DNA of 64,000 nucleotides. It comes from Gordonia soli NBRC 108243. Its GTDB lineage: Bacteria; Actinomycetota; Actinomycetes; Mycobacteriales; Mycobacteriaceae. The stretch is taken from the NCBI RefSeq assembly GCF_000334455.1, contig NZ_BANX01000006.1, positions 46,849-110,848 of the forward strand. The letters are read 5' to 3'. The notes below the pieces were generated by a model. That model saw only the letters and a program-made list of their open reading frames with translations. It was not told the DNA's origin and did no database searches. A program made the position numbers and the translations under genes. Positions within the stretch are counted from its first letter, which is position 1. Each line of letters begins with the position of its first letter. Of the stretch, positions 42,901 through 50,133 are shown piece after piece.

Positions 42901-44336
42901 TCGGCGAAGGGGGCGCCCGGCACCACGAGAGATCGCACCGGAGCGGTCGCGCCCGGCGGGTTGCTGTGGGAGGCAAGCCAGTCGGCGGTCTGACGCCAAT
43001 GGTCCGGGATCGCGCGGTAGGTACCCGACGGCGCGAGTTGGCCGGTCCACATCAGCGATCCGGCGCCGATGGCCGCGACCAGCACCGCGATGGTGGCGGC
43101 CACCGGACGTGAACGCTGCGGGTGGGCGAAGGCCGATGCGGTCTCCCGGATCGGGACCGTCGAGGGCAGGGGGACCCGTGCCAGGAGATGGGCGATGCCC
43201 AGCACCAGGGGGATCCGGATGAACGGCTCGAACTTGTGGATGTTGCGCAGCGGTGCACCCGCGCCGTCCAGGAAGACCTTGATCGGTTCAGCGATCGGCG
43301 ATCCCAGCTCGCCCGCGTAGCCGGTGCACATGAGCGTCAGGCCGATCAGCAGGATCGCAACGAGTCGTCCACGGAAGGCGATGTGGCGCATCGCCAGTCC
43401 GGCGAGGCCTGCGGCTGCCAGCACGCCGGTGGCGAGGACCGCCGCGGGCTGGGTGACCAGGACCGCGCCGGCGACACGTTCAGGGGAGACGAACGGGGTC
43501 CACGAGCTGGTGCCGCGCAACACCTCGGTGAGCGAGGTCCACTCCGTCGTCACCCGGGAGGACTCGATGAAGTCGAGGAACGGCGGTGAGACCCGGGACA
43601 GGATGAGCAGCGGCACCACCCACCACGCGCAGACCAGTGCGAGACCGAGGGACCACCACCCGCCGAAGCGGACCCACGAGCGTGTCGCAGGACGTCGGAG
43701 ACCGGGGAATGCGGCGACCCACCAGACCGCCGCGACCGCGAGGGCGGCGAGAGTCGCGACCGCGTTGACCGCGCCCATCAACGCGACGGCCGCCGCGGAC
43801 CGGAAGGCGAGCCGCCACAGGCGCTCGGTGCGTGCGGGATCGCATGCGCGGACCACCGGTACCAGCACCCAGGGGGCCAGGATCATCGGCAGGGTCTCCG
43901 ACGAGATCGACCCGAGTGTGGTCAGCACGCGCGGACTCACCACGAAGATGACCGCGGCGATGAGTCGTGACGCGGGTGACCCGATGCGCAGGGCCTCGGC
44001 CAGGCGCACGATGCCGACCACACCGACCGCCAGCAGGATCGCCCACCAGAGCCGCTGCACCACCCACGGTGGGAGTGCGATCAGATCGCCGAGCGCGAAG
44101 AAGGCGCCGTGCGGGAAGAAGTAGCCGTAGGCCTGGTTCTGCACCTGCCCCATCGGGGCGTCCGGAGACCAGAGGTGCAGGGCACGGGCGAGGAAGCCGA
44201 GCGGGTCGGCGGTGAGGTCGAGCTTGGTGTCGGCCGCGATGCGACCGGGGGACTGCAGCAAGGCGACGACGAGCGCGACCACCGCAACAAGGACCACCCC
44301 GCGACGTGAGAGTGCGGAGTGGTCGTCCTGTGTCAT
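39855..44336 (-). CDS. aftD: Alpha-(1->3)-arabinofuranosyltransferase AftD
   Basis: 1493 aa, full length for the family. AftD is a GT-C membrane enzyme that adds arabinofuranose branches to arabinogalactan and lipoarabinomannan in the periplasm using decaprenyl-phospho-arabinose. The N-terminal ~440 residues hold about 11 membrane helices; the first periplasmic loop has the acidic KLDLTADPLGFLAR motif. A long soluble part with discoidin/CBM-like beta domains follows, then C-terminal helices. A Lys/Asp/Glu-rich insertion lies near residues 992-1029. Synteny with DUF2613 upstream and the TmaT-like gene agrees with Rv0236c. Confidence 0.92.
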   Translation of the reverse strand: MTQDDHSALSRRGVVLVAVVALVVALLQSPGRIAADTKLDLTADPLGFLARALHLWSPDAPMGQVQNQAYGYFFPHGAFFALGDLIALPPWVVQRLWWAILLAVGVVGIVRLAEALRIGSPASRLIAAVIFVVSPRVLTTLGSISSETLPMILAPWVLVPVVRACDPARTERLWRLAFRSAAAVALMGAVNAVATLAALAVAAVWWVAAFPGLRRPATRSWVRFGGWWSLGLALVCAWWVVPLLILSRVSPPFLDFIESSRVTTEWTSLTEVLRGTSSWTPFVSPERVAGAVLVTQPAAVLATGVLAAAGLAGLAMRHIAFRGRLVAILLIGLTLMCTGYAGELGSPIAEPIKVFLDGAGAPLRNIHKFEPFIRIPLVLGIAHLLARVPLPSTVPIRETASAFAHPQRSRPVAATIAVLVAAIGAGSLMWTGQLAPSGTYRAIPDHWRQTADWLASHSNPPGATAPVRSLVVPGAPFADQLWGLTRDEPLQALADDPWAVRDAIPLTPPGAIRALDSVQRDIAAGRGSPGLAPTLAQQGIGFVVLRADLDPQNSRSTRPLVAQQALDRSPGLIRVAEFGPRTGPPTVRGVVRDSGLRPTMPAVQIYAVRSDNGFPGTGPTLVDADGLPRVAGGPESLAAIQADQARTGGPPIGPMVLESDARRAGLARGELTVTDTPTDRETDFGRVDDHSSAIRGPGDARTTQNATADYPVDGQPLVRGQWLLDNQPDQVRVSSSGSAADATQLGQTAPAASTAAAFDGDPETAWVSRGLDSAVGQWLRLDFTRPRSSLAVTVTTAAALGSDVSGVLVTTEAGSTVAQGLRPGEPTTVTAPSGPTRWVQVRAISTADGTAGNQFAVGELGVSDLNSGLPLTIRHRVALPELRADDRVGRWLLTQELGGRSPCVDDRVAVRCAGGLGAAPETPGILTRSLSVPAATSVAPTVTLRPTPGDGLSELLSTTGHVTADGDTSIGDPRGSPSAAVDGDRGTTWTAPETESRSRDRDEGKGDDEKGADENGDEKDSAKDGDGPLLVVRLPATQRVEQLRLVTRPDFPAAPTRVALDLGTGRQVREVGRDGVVRLDPAETRQIRIRVLRTTDVIDVNSLGFARPAPAGISEVEITPRPPAPADPDREIRIGCDRGIGLTVSGQVVPLSVTTTARALRDGVPVVARPCSPQPVSLGAGEQELSVNPGTAFTVDAVDLRATGDPSAAGNPSAAGDARANGGVDRAGSDSHTAPSTAPMRPADVIDWSSTHRAIRLSDSERAQVLVVPESTNPGWRATVGDRELAPVVVNGWQQGWVVPAGTSGELNLTYRLDSLYRWSLGLGLAVMALVLALAFWPRRWTPRALVPAGDASPSTDPPEPVQATSHQPTPTVGIGGSVVAATGVAVASWLLAGWWGLVVSALGAVVAVALRPRGRVVVVFVAMLLASIALASGPWHASGGYTGFQWWVQLPAVVAVAVTAWSVAIPDSWRTAVARAVSRRRSHRRAGSSTKA

Positions 44337-44424
44337 CGGCGGGCTTTCCGACCGCGCGCCCTCCGGTGACGGTCGTCCCGACGTCGATCGCCCGACGGGG
44401 CCGTGTCGGCGCGCGGTGTCGCCG

Positions 44425-44625
44425 TCAGTTCGTGTCGCCGGATCCGCCGCGGGATCCGTAGTCGACCGATCCCTGCACGAACCCGTTGTTCGGGTTCACG
44501 TTGTTCACATCGGTGGACGGACTGTTCTCCGACGACAGCCAGCCCCCGAGGAACACGGCTCCCAATCCGACCACGATGCCGGCGACCCCGGCGACCGCAC
44601 CGGCAGCGAGGCGGTTGTTGATCAT
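44425..44625 (-). CDS. DUF2613 small secreted or membrane-anchored protein (Rv0236A-like)
   Basis: 66 aa. One hydrophobic helix (LAAGAVAGVAGIVVGLGAVF) is followed by a short polar tail rich in Asn, Ser and Gly with NVNPNNGFVQGSVDYG. This is the typical DUF2613 form. It lies 88 bp upstream of aftD on the same strand, as Rv0236A does in M. tuberculosis, and may assist AftD or its membrane complex (inference). Confidence 0.85.
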   Translation of the reverse strand: MINNRLAAGAVAGVAGIVVGLGAVFLGGWLSSENSPSTDVNNVNPNNGFVQGSVDYGSRGGSGDTN

Positions 44626-44993
44626 GGCGACGAACCTACCATCGGGTAGCCACCCGACCGCGCAGACCGCACCCGTCCGACTGCGTCGACCGCAGTCCGT
44701 GACCCGGATGACTCATGTCGAGTGCGGCAGGTCGGGGCCAGGTGGGCCATCTGTGAGATCGGCGTCCGTGGGACCGGACCGGTCGGCATCTGTGTCCATG
44801 ATCGAGTGCCACCAGTCGTCGAGTGGGCTCGGTTCCGGCCACGTGACCGACTCGTCCATCTGACCGTCCGCTCGTCTTCCAGCCCGTCAGTTCCGATACC
44901 CCTGGCGACTCGAGCCGAAACCGCGGTCTGCACGAGAACGTGAGTTGCTTTGTTGCGGTACACATGTGGCCGGAAATCTTCCCGAAAAAGGTC
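44626..44993. other. Intergenic region, no gene seen
   Basis: About 370 bp between the DUF2613 start and the CIRCE element. Open frames on both strands lack recognisable domains and ribosome sites. The right end is less GC-rich, as expected for the hsp20 promoter. Confidence 0.5.
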
Positions 44994-45020
44994 TTGGCAC
45001 TCGGATGGGTCGAGTGCTAA
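44994..45020. promoter_or_regulatory. CIRCE element (HrcA operator) upstream of hsp20
   Basis: TTGGCACTC, nine bases, GAGTGCTAA. The classical CIRCE is TTAGCACTC-N9-GAGTGCTAA, so 17 of 18 arm positions match and spacing is exact. It lies 76 bp before the hsp20 start and would place the gene under HrcA heat-shock repression. Confidence 0.9.
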
Positions 45021-45096
45021 TCTCGGTATCACGCAGTGATGGTTGACATGCTCCCGTCATGGTGGCGGGAGCCGTTGGAACAGGAGGTGTGTTGCT

Positions 45097-45549
45097 GTGC
45101 TGCGTTTCGATCCCTTCAGTGACATGGATGCGTGGACCCGCGAGTTGATGACGGGTCAGCGTGCTGGCTCCAGCCGGACCCCCCGGTTCATGCCGATGGA
45201 TCTCTACAAAGTGGAGGACCACTACGTCTTGGTGGCCGATCTCCCCGGCGCCGACCCCGGCTCGATCGACGTCACGGTCGATAACGGCGTCCTCACCTTG
45301 TCGGCCCATAGGAGCGCTCCGTCCGACGACGGTGTGCAGTGGCTCGCGGGTGAGCGGTTCTCCGGCACTTACCGACGCCAGGTGACCCTCGGTGACAGCG
45401 TCGATGACGCTCGGATCAGCGCGGCCTACGACAACGGGGTGCTGACCGTGACGATCCCGCTCGCCGAACGAGCGAAGCGACGTTCGATCACCGTGGAGCG
45501 TGTCGCAGCATCCGACCAGATCGCAGTGGGCGCAAGCGATTCCGGCTGA
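45097..45549 (+). CDS. Hsp20/alpha-crystallin family small heat-shock protein
   Basis: 150 aa from a GTG at 45097 with AGGAGG 9 nt upstream. The alpha-crystallin domain runs from PMDLYKVEDHYVLVADLPGA to the beta-strand pair DNGVLTLSAHRSA and AYDNGVLTVTIPLAE, whose second copy is the conserved A-x-x-x-N-G-V-L-x-V-x-x-P motif. It holds unfolding proteins in an ATP-independent way in the cytoplasm. A CIRCE element upstream predicts heat induction through HrcA. It converges on the universal stress protein gene. Confidence 0.92.
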   Translation: MLRFDPFSDMDAWTRELMTGQRAGSSRTPRFMPMDLYKVEDHYVLVADLPGADPGSIDVTVDNGVLTLSAHRSAPSDDGVQWLAGERFSGTYRRQVTLGDSVDDARISAAYDNGVLTVTIPLAERAKRRSITVERVAASDQIAVGASDSG

Positions 45550-45636
45550 GTCGACACGACTCGTTCCGAACGGCCAACGGAGGTGATGCCTGTCGATCAT
45601 CTACCGAGAACTCACATCGACAATCCCTGATCGTTT

Positions 45637-45667
45637 GCCGCCGGGCGGGCTCCCACCGCCCGGCGGC
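45637..45667. terminator. Strong hairpin between hsp20 and universal stress protein genes
   Basis: Perfect 12-bp GC stem (GCCGCCGGGCGG / CCGCCCGGCGGC) with a 7-nt loop, placed between two convergent genes. It may stop transcription from either side. No T tract. Confidence 0.65.
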
Positions 45668-45727
45668 GCGATGGTGATTCGTCGATGTCCGCCGAAGCTG
45701 ATCGATCACCGAAGCCCGGCGCCCTCG

Positions 45728-46375
45728 TCACGGCGTGACGTCGGGTGTGGACTCGCACTGCGCCGGCACGATGAACACCGGTCGGTGACAGTGCTTGAGC
45801 ACGCGCTCGGCCACGCTGGAGTGCAGTAGGGCCTTGAGTCCAGACGCTCCTCGAGTACCGGTGACCAGCAGGTCGACCTCCAGGATGTCCGCTGCGGCGA
45901 CGAGTGCACCCCACACCGTCGACTCGACCTCCACCAGCGAGCCGCGCGCGTCCAGGCCGGCCTCGACGGCCAGCGCGACGCCGCGTTCGTTGATCGCGAC
46001 GGCTTCTTCCTTGAGCGCTTGATCGACTCCGGCGTCGATGCGGGTGTCGACGAAGGGCTGCATGCCACCGGAGAGCGTGGACAGCCGGGCCGGCGTGAGC
46101 CCGCCGTGCTGCCAGGCGGTCACCACGTGCGCGGTCCCCGCGCGCAGGAATCGACCCGCGTAGACGATCGCGCGGTCGGCGTTGGGTGTGCCGTCGTAGG
46201 CGATCATCAGCGTCTGGGTGACCGGCGTTTGCGTGACGGGCGTTTGGGGCGACGAGGGTGGGTCGGGCTCGCGGGTCACCGTCTCGCGACCGCTCGTGGC
46301 ATTCGCGGACTCAGAGGAGATGGACCCGGCGTCCATGGACTGAGGGTACATGCCAGACTCGGGGAATGGGCTCAT
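45728..46375 (-). CDS. Universal stress protein (UspA family)
   Basis: 215 aa. One Usp domain begins near residue 55 (TLMIAYDGTPNADRAIVYAG) and ends with the ATP-binding motif TGTRGASGLKALLHSSVAER and PVFIVP. The first ~50 residues are polar with a TPVTQTPVTQT repeat. Start is uncertain: ATG 46375 has GGAG upstream but overlaps the divergent lpqI start by 10 bp; ATG 46351 or 46336 would avoid this. Such proteins bind ATP and respond to hypoxia or other stress. It faces hsp20, another stress gene. Confidence 0.87.
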   Translation of the reverse strand: MSPFPESGMYPQSMDAGSISSESANATSGRETVTREPDPPSSPQTPVTQTPVTQTLMIAYDGTPNADRAIVYAGRFLRAGTAHVVTAWQHGGLTPARLSTLSGGMQPFVDTRIDAGVDQALKEEAVAINERGVALAVEAGLDARGSLVEVESTVWGALVAAADILEVDLLVTGTRGASGLKALLHSSVAERVLKHCHRPVFIVPAQCESTPDVTP

Positions 46376-47562
46376 CTGGATGGCTCCGTCCGATCCGGTC
46401 GATGACCGTGTTCGCAGTGGTCAGCGCGGTGTTGATGGTCTCCGCCTGCTCGAGCGAGCAGTCGCCGGGGCCGATCTCGTCGCCATCGGCGACCGGCTAC
46501 GCGTCGCCGTCGTCGTCGGCGAGCGCGACCCCCGTCGCGGCCGCCGGATGCGGGACCGCAGAGCTCGCACGGATGTCGCTGCGGCAGAAGCTCGCCCAGC
46601 TGCTGGTGGTCGGTGTGACCGGCGCCGACGACGCCCGTCGGATCGTCGGGCGAGAACAGATCGGTGGGATCTTCGTCGGCAGCTGGACCGACAAGTCGAT
46701 CCTCTCCAGCGGTGCCGCGGCGCGGATCTCACGCACCGCCCCGATCCCGTTGATGGTGTCGGTCGATCAGGAGGGCGGCCGCGTGTCGCGGCTGTCGTCG
46801 CTGGGCATCGACAGCCCGTCGGCGCAGGAACTCGCCCGTACGCGGACGCCAGCACAGGTCCGGACGCTGGCGGAGTCGATCGGCCGCAAACTCCGCGCGC
46901 TGGGTGTCACGGTGGACTATGCGCCGGTGGTGGATGTCAGTGACGAGTCGCCGGACGAGGTCATCGGAGATCGGTCGTTCGGCAACGATCCCAAGGTGGT
47001 CACCGAGTACGCCGAGGCCTACGCAACCGGTTTGCGATCGGCCGGAATCCTGCCGGTGTTCAAGCACTTTCCCGGGCACGGTCACGGTTCGGGCGACAGC
47101 CACCTGGGCGTCGTGCGCACCCCGCCGCTCTCCCAGCTGAAGACCAGCGACCTGGTGCCCTACCGCACCCTGCTGAAGGACGATCCGAAAGACACCGCGG
47201 TGATGGTCGGCCACCTCATCGTCCCCGGTCTCACCGGACCCGAGACCCCGGCCAGCATCAGTCCCCGAGCGATCGGGATGCTGCGTGCAGGAGCGCCGTA
47301 CGGGGCGCCGCCGTTCAACGGTGTCGTGTTCTCCGACGACCTCTCCGGGATGGCCGCCATCAGCGACCGGTACCCGATCGAGCAGGCCGCGCTGCGCGCC
47401 ATCCAGGCCGGCTCGGACATCGCCCTCTGGCTCGCGACCGATCGGGTCTCGTCCGTCCTCGACGCACTCGAGCGGGCCGTCGGCGCAGGCAAGCTCACCA
47501 CCGATCGGATCGATCGGTCCGTGGTGCGAATCCTGCGGACCAAGGGTGTACTGCGCTGCTGA
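46366..47562 (+). CDS. lpqI: Glycoside hydrolase family 3 lipoprotein, LpqI (beta-N-acetylglucosaminidase)
   Basis: 398 aa. A lipoprotein signal peptide is followed by the lipobox MVSAC (Cys near residue 27) and a Ser/Pro linker. The GH3/NagZ catalytic domain includes PLMVSVDQEGGRVSRLSS and the signature KHFPGHGHGSGDSHLG near residue 230, which holds the His/Asp catalytic dyad; FSDDLSGMAAI carries the nucleophile Asp. It would release GlcNAc from muropeptides at the outer face of the membrane. The homologue is Rv0237, which also follows aftD in M. tuberculosis. Confidence 0.92.
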   Translation: MGSSGWLRPIRSMTVFAVVSAVLMVSACSSEQSPGPISSPSATGYASPSSSASATPVAAAGCGTAELARMSLRQKLAQLLVVGVTGADDARRIVGREQIGGIFVGSWTDKSILSSGAAARISRTAPIPLMVSVDQEGGRVSRLSSLGIDSPSAQELARTRTPAQVRTLAESIGRKLRALGVTVDYAPVVDVSDESPDEVIGDRSFGNDPKVVTEYAEAYATGLRSAGILPVFKHFPGHGHGSGDSHLGVVRTPPLSQLKTSDLVPYRTLLKDDPKDTAVMVGHLIVPGLTGPETPASISPRAIGMLRAGAPYGAPPFNGVVFSDDLSGMAAISDRYPIEQAALRAIQAGSDIALWLATDRVSSVLDALERAVGAGKLTTDRIDRSVVRILRTKGVLRC

Positions 47563-47563
47563 C

Positions 47564-48046
47564 CTAGACGGCTTCCCACCCGTCCAGGTCTGCGACGAAT
47601 TCGGCCCAGGTCCCATAGCGTTCCGACATGATCTCCTCGGATGTCCGGACGGGCCCGGGATCGTCGAGGGCCGCAGTGAACCCCGCTCGGTCCGCGTGGT
47701 CGTAGTCGGCCCAGAAGATGCGCCCGGCCACGTCGTCGTCCAATCCGATGCACATCGCACCCCCCTCACCGTCGGCCACCGCGAGGTACCGGTCGGGGAT
47801 GAGCTCGTGGTAGCTGGACTCCGAGCTCAGCAGGGTGTCGATGTCCGCAGGCCCGAGCACCGTGTGCAGGATCGCGTTGTCGCCGGTGCCTGGAACGATC
47901 ATCCGCGTCAGCGGCCCACTACCGACGGTGAGCAGGTGCTCGCGATAGTCCGGCGGCAGTCGGCGTCCGATCCGCGACTCGAGCGCGGCCACCTCCCTGT
48001 CGGTCCACGTCTGTGGTCGTCCGTCGAAGCGCATGGACCCGATCAT
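47564..48046 (-). CDS. SMI1/KNR4 (SUKH) family immunity protein
   Basis: 160 aa. The SUKH fold is shown by the N-terminal ALESRIGRRLPPDYREHLLT, typical of SMI1/KNR4, a VADGEGGAMCIGLDDDVAG strand pair and a terminal TWAEFVADLDGWE helix. SUKH proteins are immunity proteins for polymorphic nuclease toxins. Its ATG (48046-48044) overlaps the stop of the upstream toxin gene by 4 bp (ATGA), so it is translated together with the toxin. This is the expected toxin-then-immunity order. Confidence 0.9.
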   Translation of the reverse strand: MIGSMRFDGRPQTWTDREVAALESRIGRRLPPDYREHLLTVGSGPLTRMIVPGTGDNAILHTVLGPADIDTLLSSESSYHELIPDRYLAVADGEGGAMCIGLDDDVAGRIFWADYDHADRAGFTAALDDPGPVRTSEEIMSERYGTWAEFVADLDGWEAV

Positions 48047-49329
48047 CCTCCGCCGCCGGTCGCGACGCCGCCGGCATGCCCCACGCCGCGATGCAGGTCG
48101 GTGGGTACCAGTTGCATCGTGTGGCCGTCCTCGTTGTGGTGCCAGGTGTAGTCCGACGGTGGCTTCCAGTTGGGGTCACCGAGTCGCTGGCGGACGATCT
48201 CGTTGGCTTGTCGCTCGTCCACCGGTCTGGTCCGCCCGAACCCGTTCGGCAGGTCGACGGTCTCCTTGGCGTACGGGCCGAACTCGGGGAAACCCTTCTC
48301 GTTGAATCGGATTCCCTCCGGATACTTGGCCTGCAGCTGGGGTGGGAGCGGGAGTTGTTCGCCTGCGTATCGGGAGTTGGGCGGATAGCGACCGCTCGGG
48401 AGTTTGTTCACTCCCGGGGGAGGTGGTGTCCCGCGGGGGATGACCTTCGGCTGCTGTGGGGCGGGCGCGGGTGCAGGCGGTCGTAGGCCGGGGAAGCCGC
48501 CACCGCGCGGCATCGGGATCTGGATCGCGGGGAGGTCGTCGAACGGATTCTCGTTGTCGACGATTCCGTCGCCGTCGTTGTCACGGCCGTCGAGACCGGG
48601 TTGGTCGTACGGTGTCGCAGACCCCGGACGGTTGGGCCGGGCCCCTGGTGCGCCGTCCGGGGCGCGGTGCCGACGATCGACAGCAGGGTCGGTCTTTCCC
48701 TCCGGTTGCCTCGACGGTTGCGTCGCCGGGGGATTCGCGGTCGGCCGGTCATCGCGATGCGACGGTGTGGTGTCGTTGCGATGGCGGTCGGGAGTGGCCG
48801 GATGGGCGCGCGTCTGCGGTGTGCTCTTGTGCGGTCCGCGGTCGACGGTCGGAGGTGAGTTGTTGCCGCGGCCGGAGGTGCCGGGTCGCGTGGCCTGCGG
48901 CTTCGAATGATCCCGCCCGCTGGTCCCCGCATTCGGGCCGGCCTTCGTCTTCGGCGTGAACTTGTGGGGGCCGCGATCGATGTTCGGCCGGTTGTGCGGT
49001 TGCTGTGGAGATGCTTTCGGCGACTGGCCCCGGTGCGACGGCGACCCGCTCCCCGCGCGGCTGTTCCCGGATGAACTCGGCGCCGAGTGGCTGGGACCGG
49101 GTGTCGAGTGGGTCGTCGGTGCATGGCGCTGGGGTCCCGGTTTGCCGGCCGACTGCCCGACGCCTCCTCCGCCACCGCCCCCGCTACCTCCGTGGGACGT
49201 CGACGACCCCGGTTTGTGCGGTTTCAGCGCCGCGTTGGCGTGCGCCGGGAGCAGTCCGAGCGCGAGCACTGCGCAGATCGCGGCCACGACGGCCGCGACG
49301 AGTGAACGACGGGTGGTGGACATGGACAT
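48043..49329 (-). CDS. Secreted polymorphic toxin with C-terminal HNH/Endo VII-type (WHH) nuclease domain
   Basis: 428 aa from ATG 49329 (AAGGG upstream). A Sec signal peptide covers about 35 residues: TTRRS, then LVAAVVAAICAVLALGLLPA, then AHANA as the likely cleavage site. A ~300-residue disordered linker rich in Pro, Ser, Thr, His and Gly follows. It contains two DRGPHKxTPxT repeats and an acidic DNDGDGIVDNENP loop. The C-terminal ~95 residues begin near KYPEGIRFNEKGFPEFGPYA and contain YTWHHNEDGHTMQLVPTDLH (W396 H397 H398, H413, H418), matching the WHH branch of HNH/Endo VII nuclease toxins. The overlapping SUKH gene is its immunity partner. Confidence 0.85.
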   Translation of the reverse strand: MSMSTTRRSLVAAVVAAICAVLALGLLPAHANAALKPHKPGSSTSHGGSGGGGGGGVGQSAGKPGPQRHAPTTHSTPGPSHSAPSSSGNSRAGSGSPSHRGQSPKASPQQPHNRPNIDRGPHKFTPKTKAGPNAGTSGRDHSKPQATRPGTSGRGNNSPPTVDRGPHKSTPQTRAHPATPDRHRNDTTPSHRDDRPTANPPATQPSRQPEGKTDPAVDRRHRAPDGAPGARPNRPGSATPYDQPGLDGRDNDGDGIVDNENPFDDLPAIQIPMPRGGGFPGLRPPAPAPAPQQPKVIPRGTPPPPGVNKLPSGRYPPNSRYAGEQLPLPPQLQAKYPEGIRFNEKGFPEFGPYAKETVDLPNGFGRTRPVDERQANEIVRQRLGDPNWKPPSDYTWHHNEDGHTMQLVPTDLHRGVGHAGGVATGGGG

Positions 49330-49438
49330 TTCTCGCCCTTCGCCGGGGTCGATGCGGAACGGTCGTATCGAAACACCGGGGACGCGCTGGCGGTTGCGTG
49401 ATCGCGCAAAGGTCTCCCCGTCGAATGACGGCCGCACC

Positions 49439-49460
49439 TTGTGTGCATCGATGCATGCAA
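49439..49460. promoter_or_regulatory. Operator palindrome upstream of the GntR gene
   Basis: A perfect 12-bp core TGCATCGATGCA (49444-49455) sits inside a 22-bp imperfect dyad that starts TTG and ends CAA. It ends 19 bp before the GntR start codon. It lies in the 150-bp gap between divergent toxin and GntR genes and could affect both. Confidence 0.6.
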
Positions 49461-49479
49461 GCGCTGTAGAGTCTGGATC

Positions 49480-50133
49480 GTGAGCTATCCGAACGATGCC
49501 GACCAAACGGCGCTACCGGCGTCCGAACGCGCGTTCCTGCACGTCAAGCAGGCTGTCATCCGAGGTGACTTCGCATCGGGGACGATGATCAGCGAGGGGT
49601 TGGTCGCCCAGGAGTTGGACATCAGTCGCACACCGGTCCACGAAGCATTCCTCCGGCTCGCGGCCGAGGGGCTGCTCGATCTCCTCTCGCGGAAGGGCGC
49701 GATCGTCCGGCCGATGTCGCCGAGCGAGGCCGAGGACGTGCTGGAGATGCGTGAGGCGATCGAGTCGGCGGCGGCCGAACGGGTGATCCGCCTCGGTGAC
49801 GCCGACACGGTGCTGCCCCTGCTGCGTGAGCTCCTCTCGGTACAGGCGGACGCGACCGGTCGCGGCGACGTCGAGGGCTACCTGGACGCCGACGACCGAT
49901 TCCACTCCGCGGTGGTCGAGGCGTCGGGCAATCGCATCGCGGTCGACGTGATGTCCCGACTCCGCGACCGGCAACAGCGACTCCGTCACCAGCTCGTCCG
50001 GGTGCGCCCCGCGCAGATCGCCGAGGGCCTTGTCGAGCATCGGCAGCTGGCCGAGGCGTTGGCCGCCGGGGACGCGGCCGCGTACGCCACCGTGCTGCAC
50101 GCCCACGTCGCATCGCATCGGGGCGCGCTGTGA
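49480..50133 (+). CDS. GntR-family (FadR/FCD subfamily) regulator
   Basis: 217 aa from a GTG at 49480. The winged helix reads ASGTMISEGLVAQELDISRTPVHEAFLRL, ending in the GntR signature around RTPVHEA. The C-terminal FCD domain has metal-site His residues in DADDRFHSAVVEASGN and LVEHRQLAEALAAGD. It overlaps the MFS gene by 4 bp (GTGA), so it likely regulates an operon that includes itself and the transporter. The ligand, probably a small acid, is unknown. Confidence 0.87.
   Translation: MSYPNDADQTALPASERAFLHVKQAVIRGDFASGTMISEGLVAQELDISRTPVHEAFLRLAAEGLLDLLSRKGAIVRPMSPSEAEDVLEMREAIESAAAERVIRLGDADTVLPLLRELLSVQADATGRGDVEGYLDADDRFHSAVVEASGNRIAVDVMSRLRDRQQRLRHQLVRVRPAQIAEGLVEHRQLAEALAAGDAAAYATVLHAHVASHRGAL

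Noticed and set aside
44622..45032. 136-codon minus-strand frame between DUF2613 and hsp20
   Set aside because: It would overlap the CIRCE element and the hsp20 promoter, and its sequence is motif-free.
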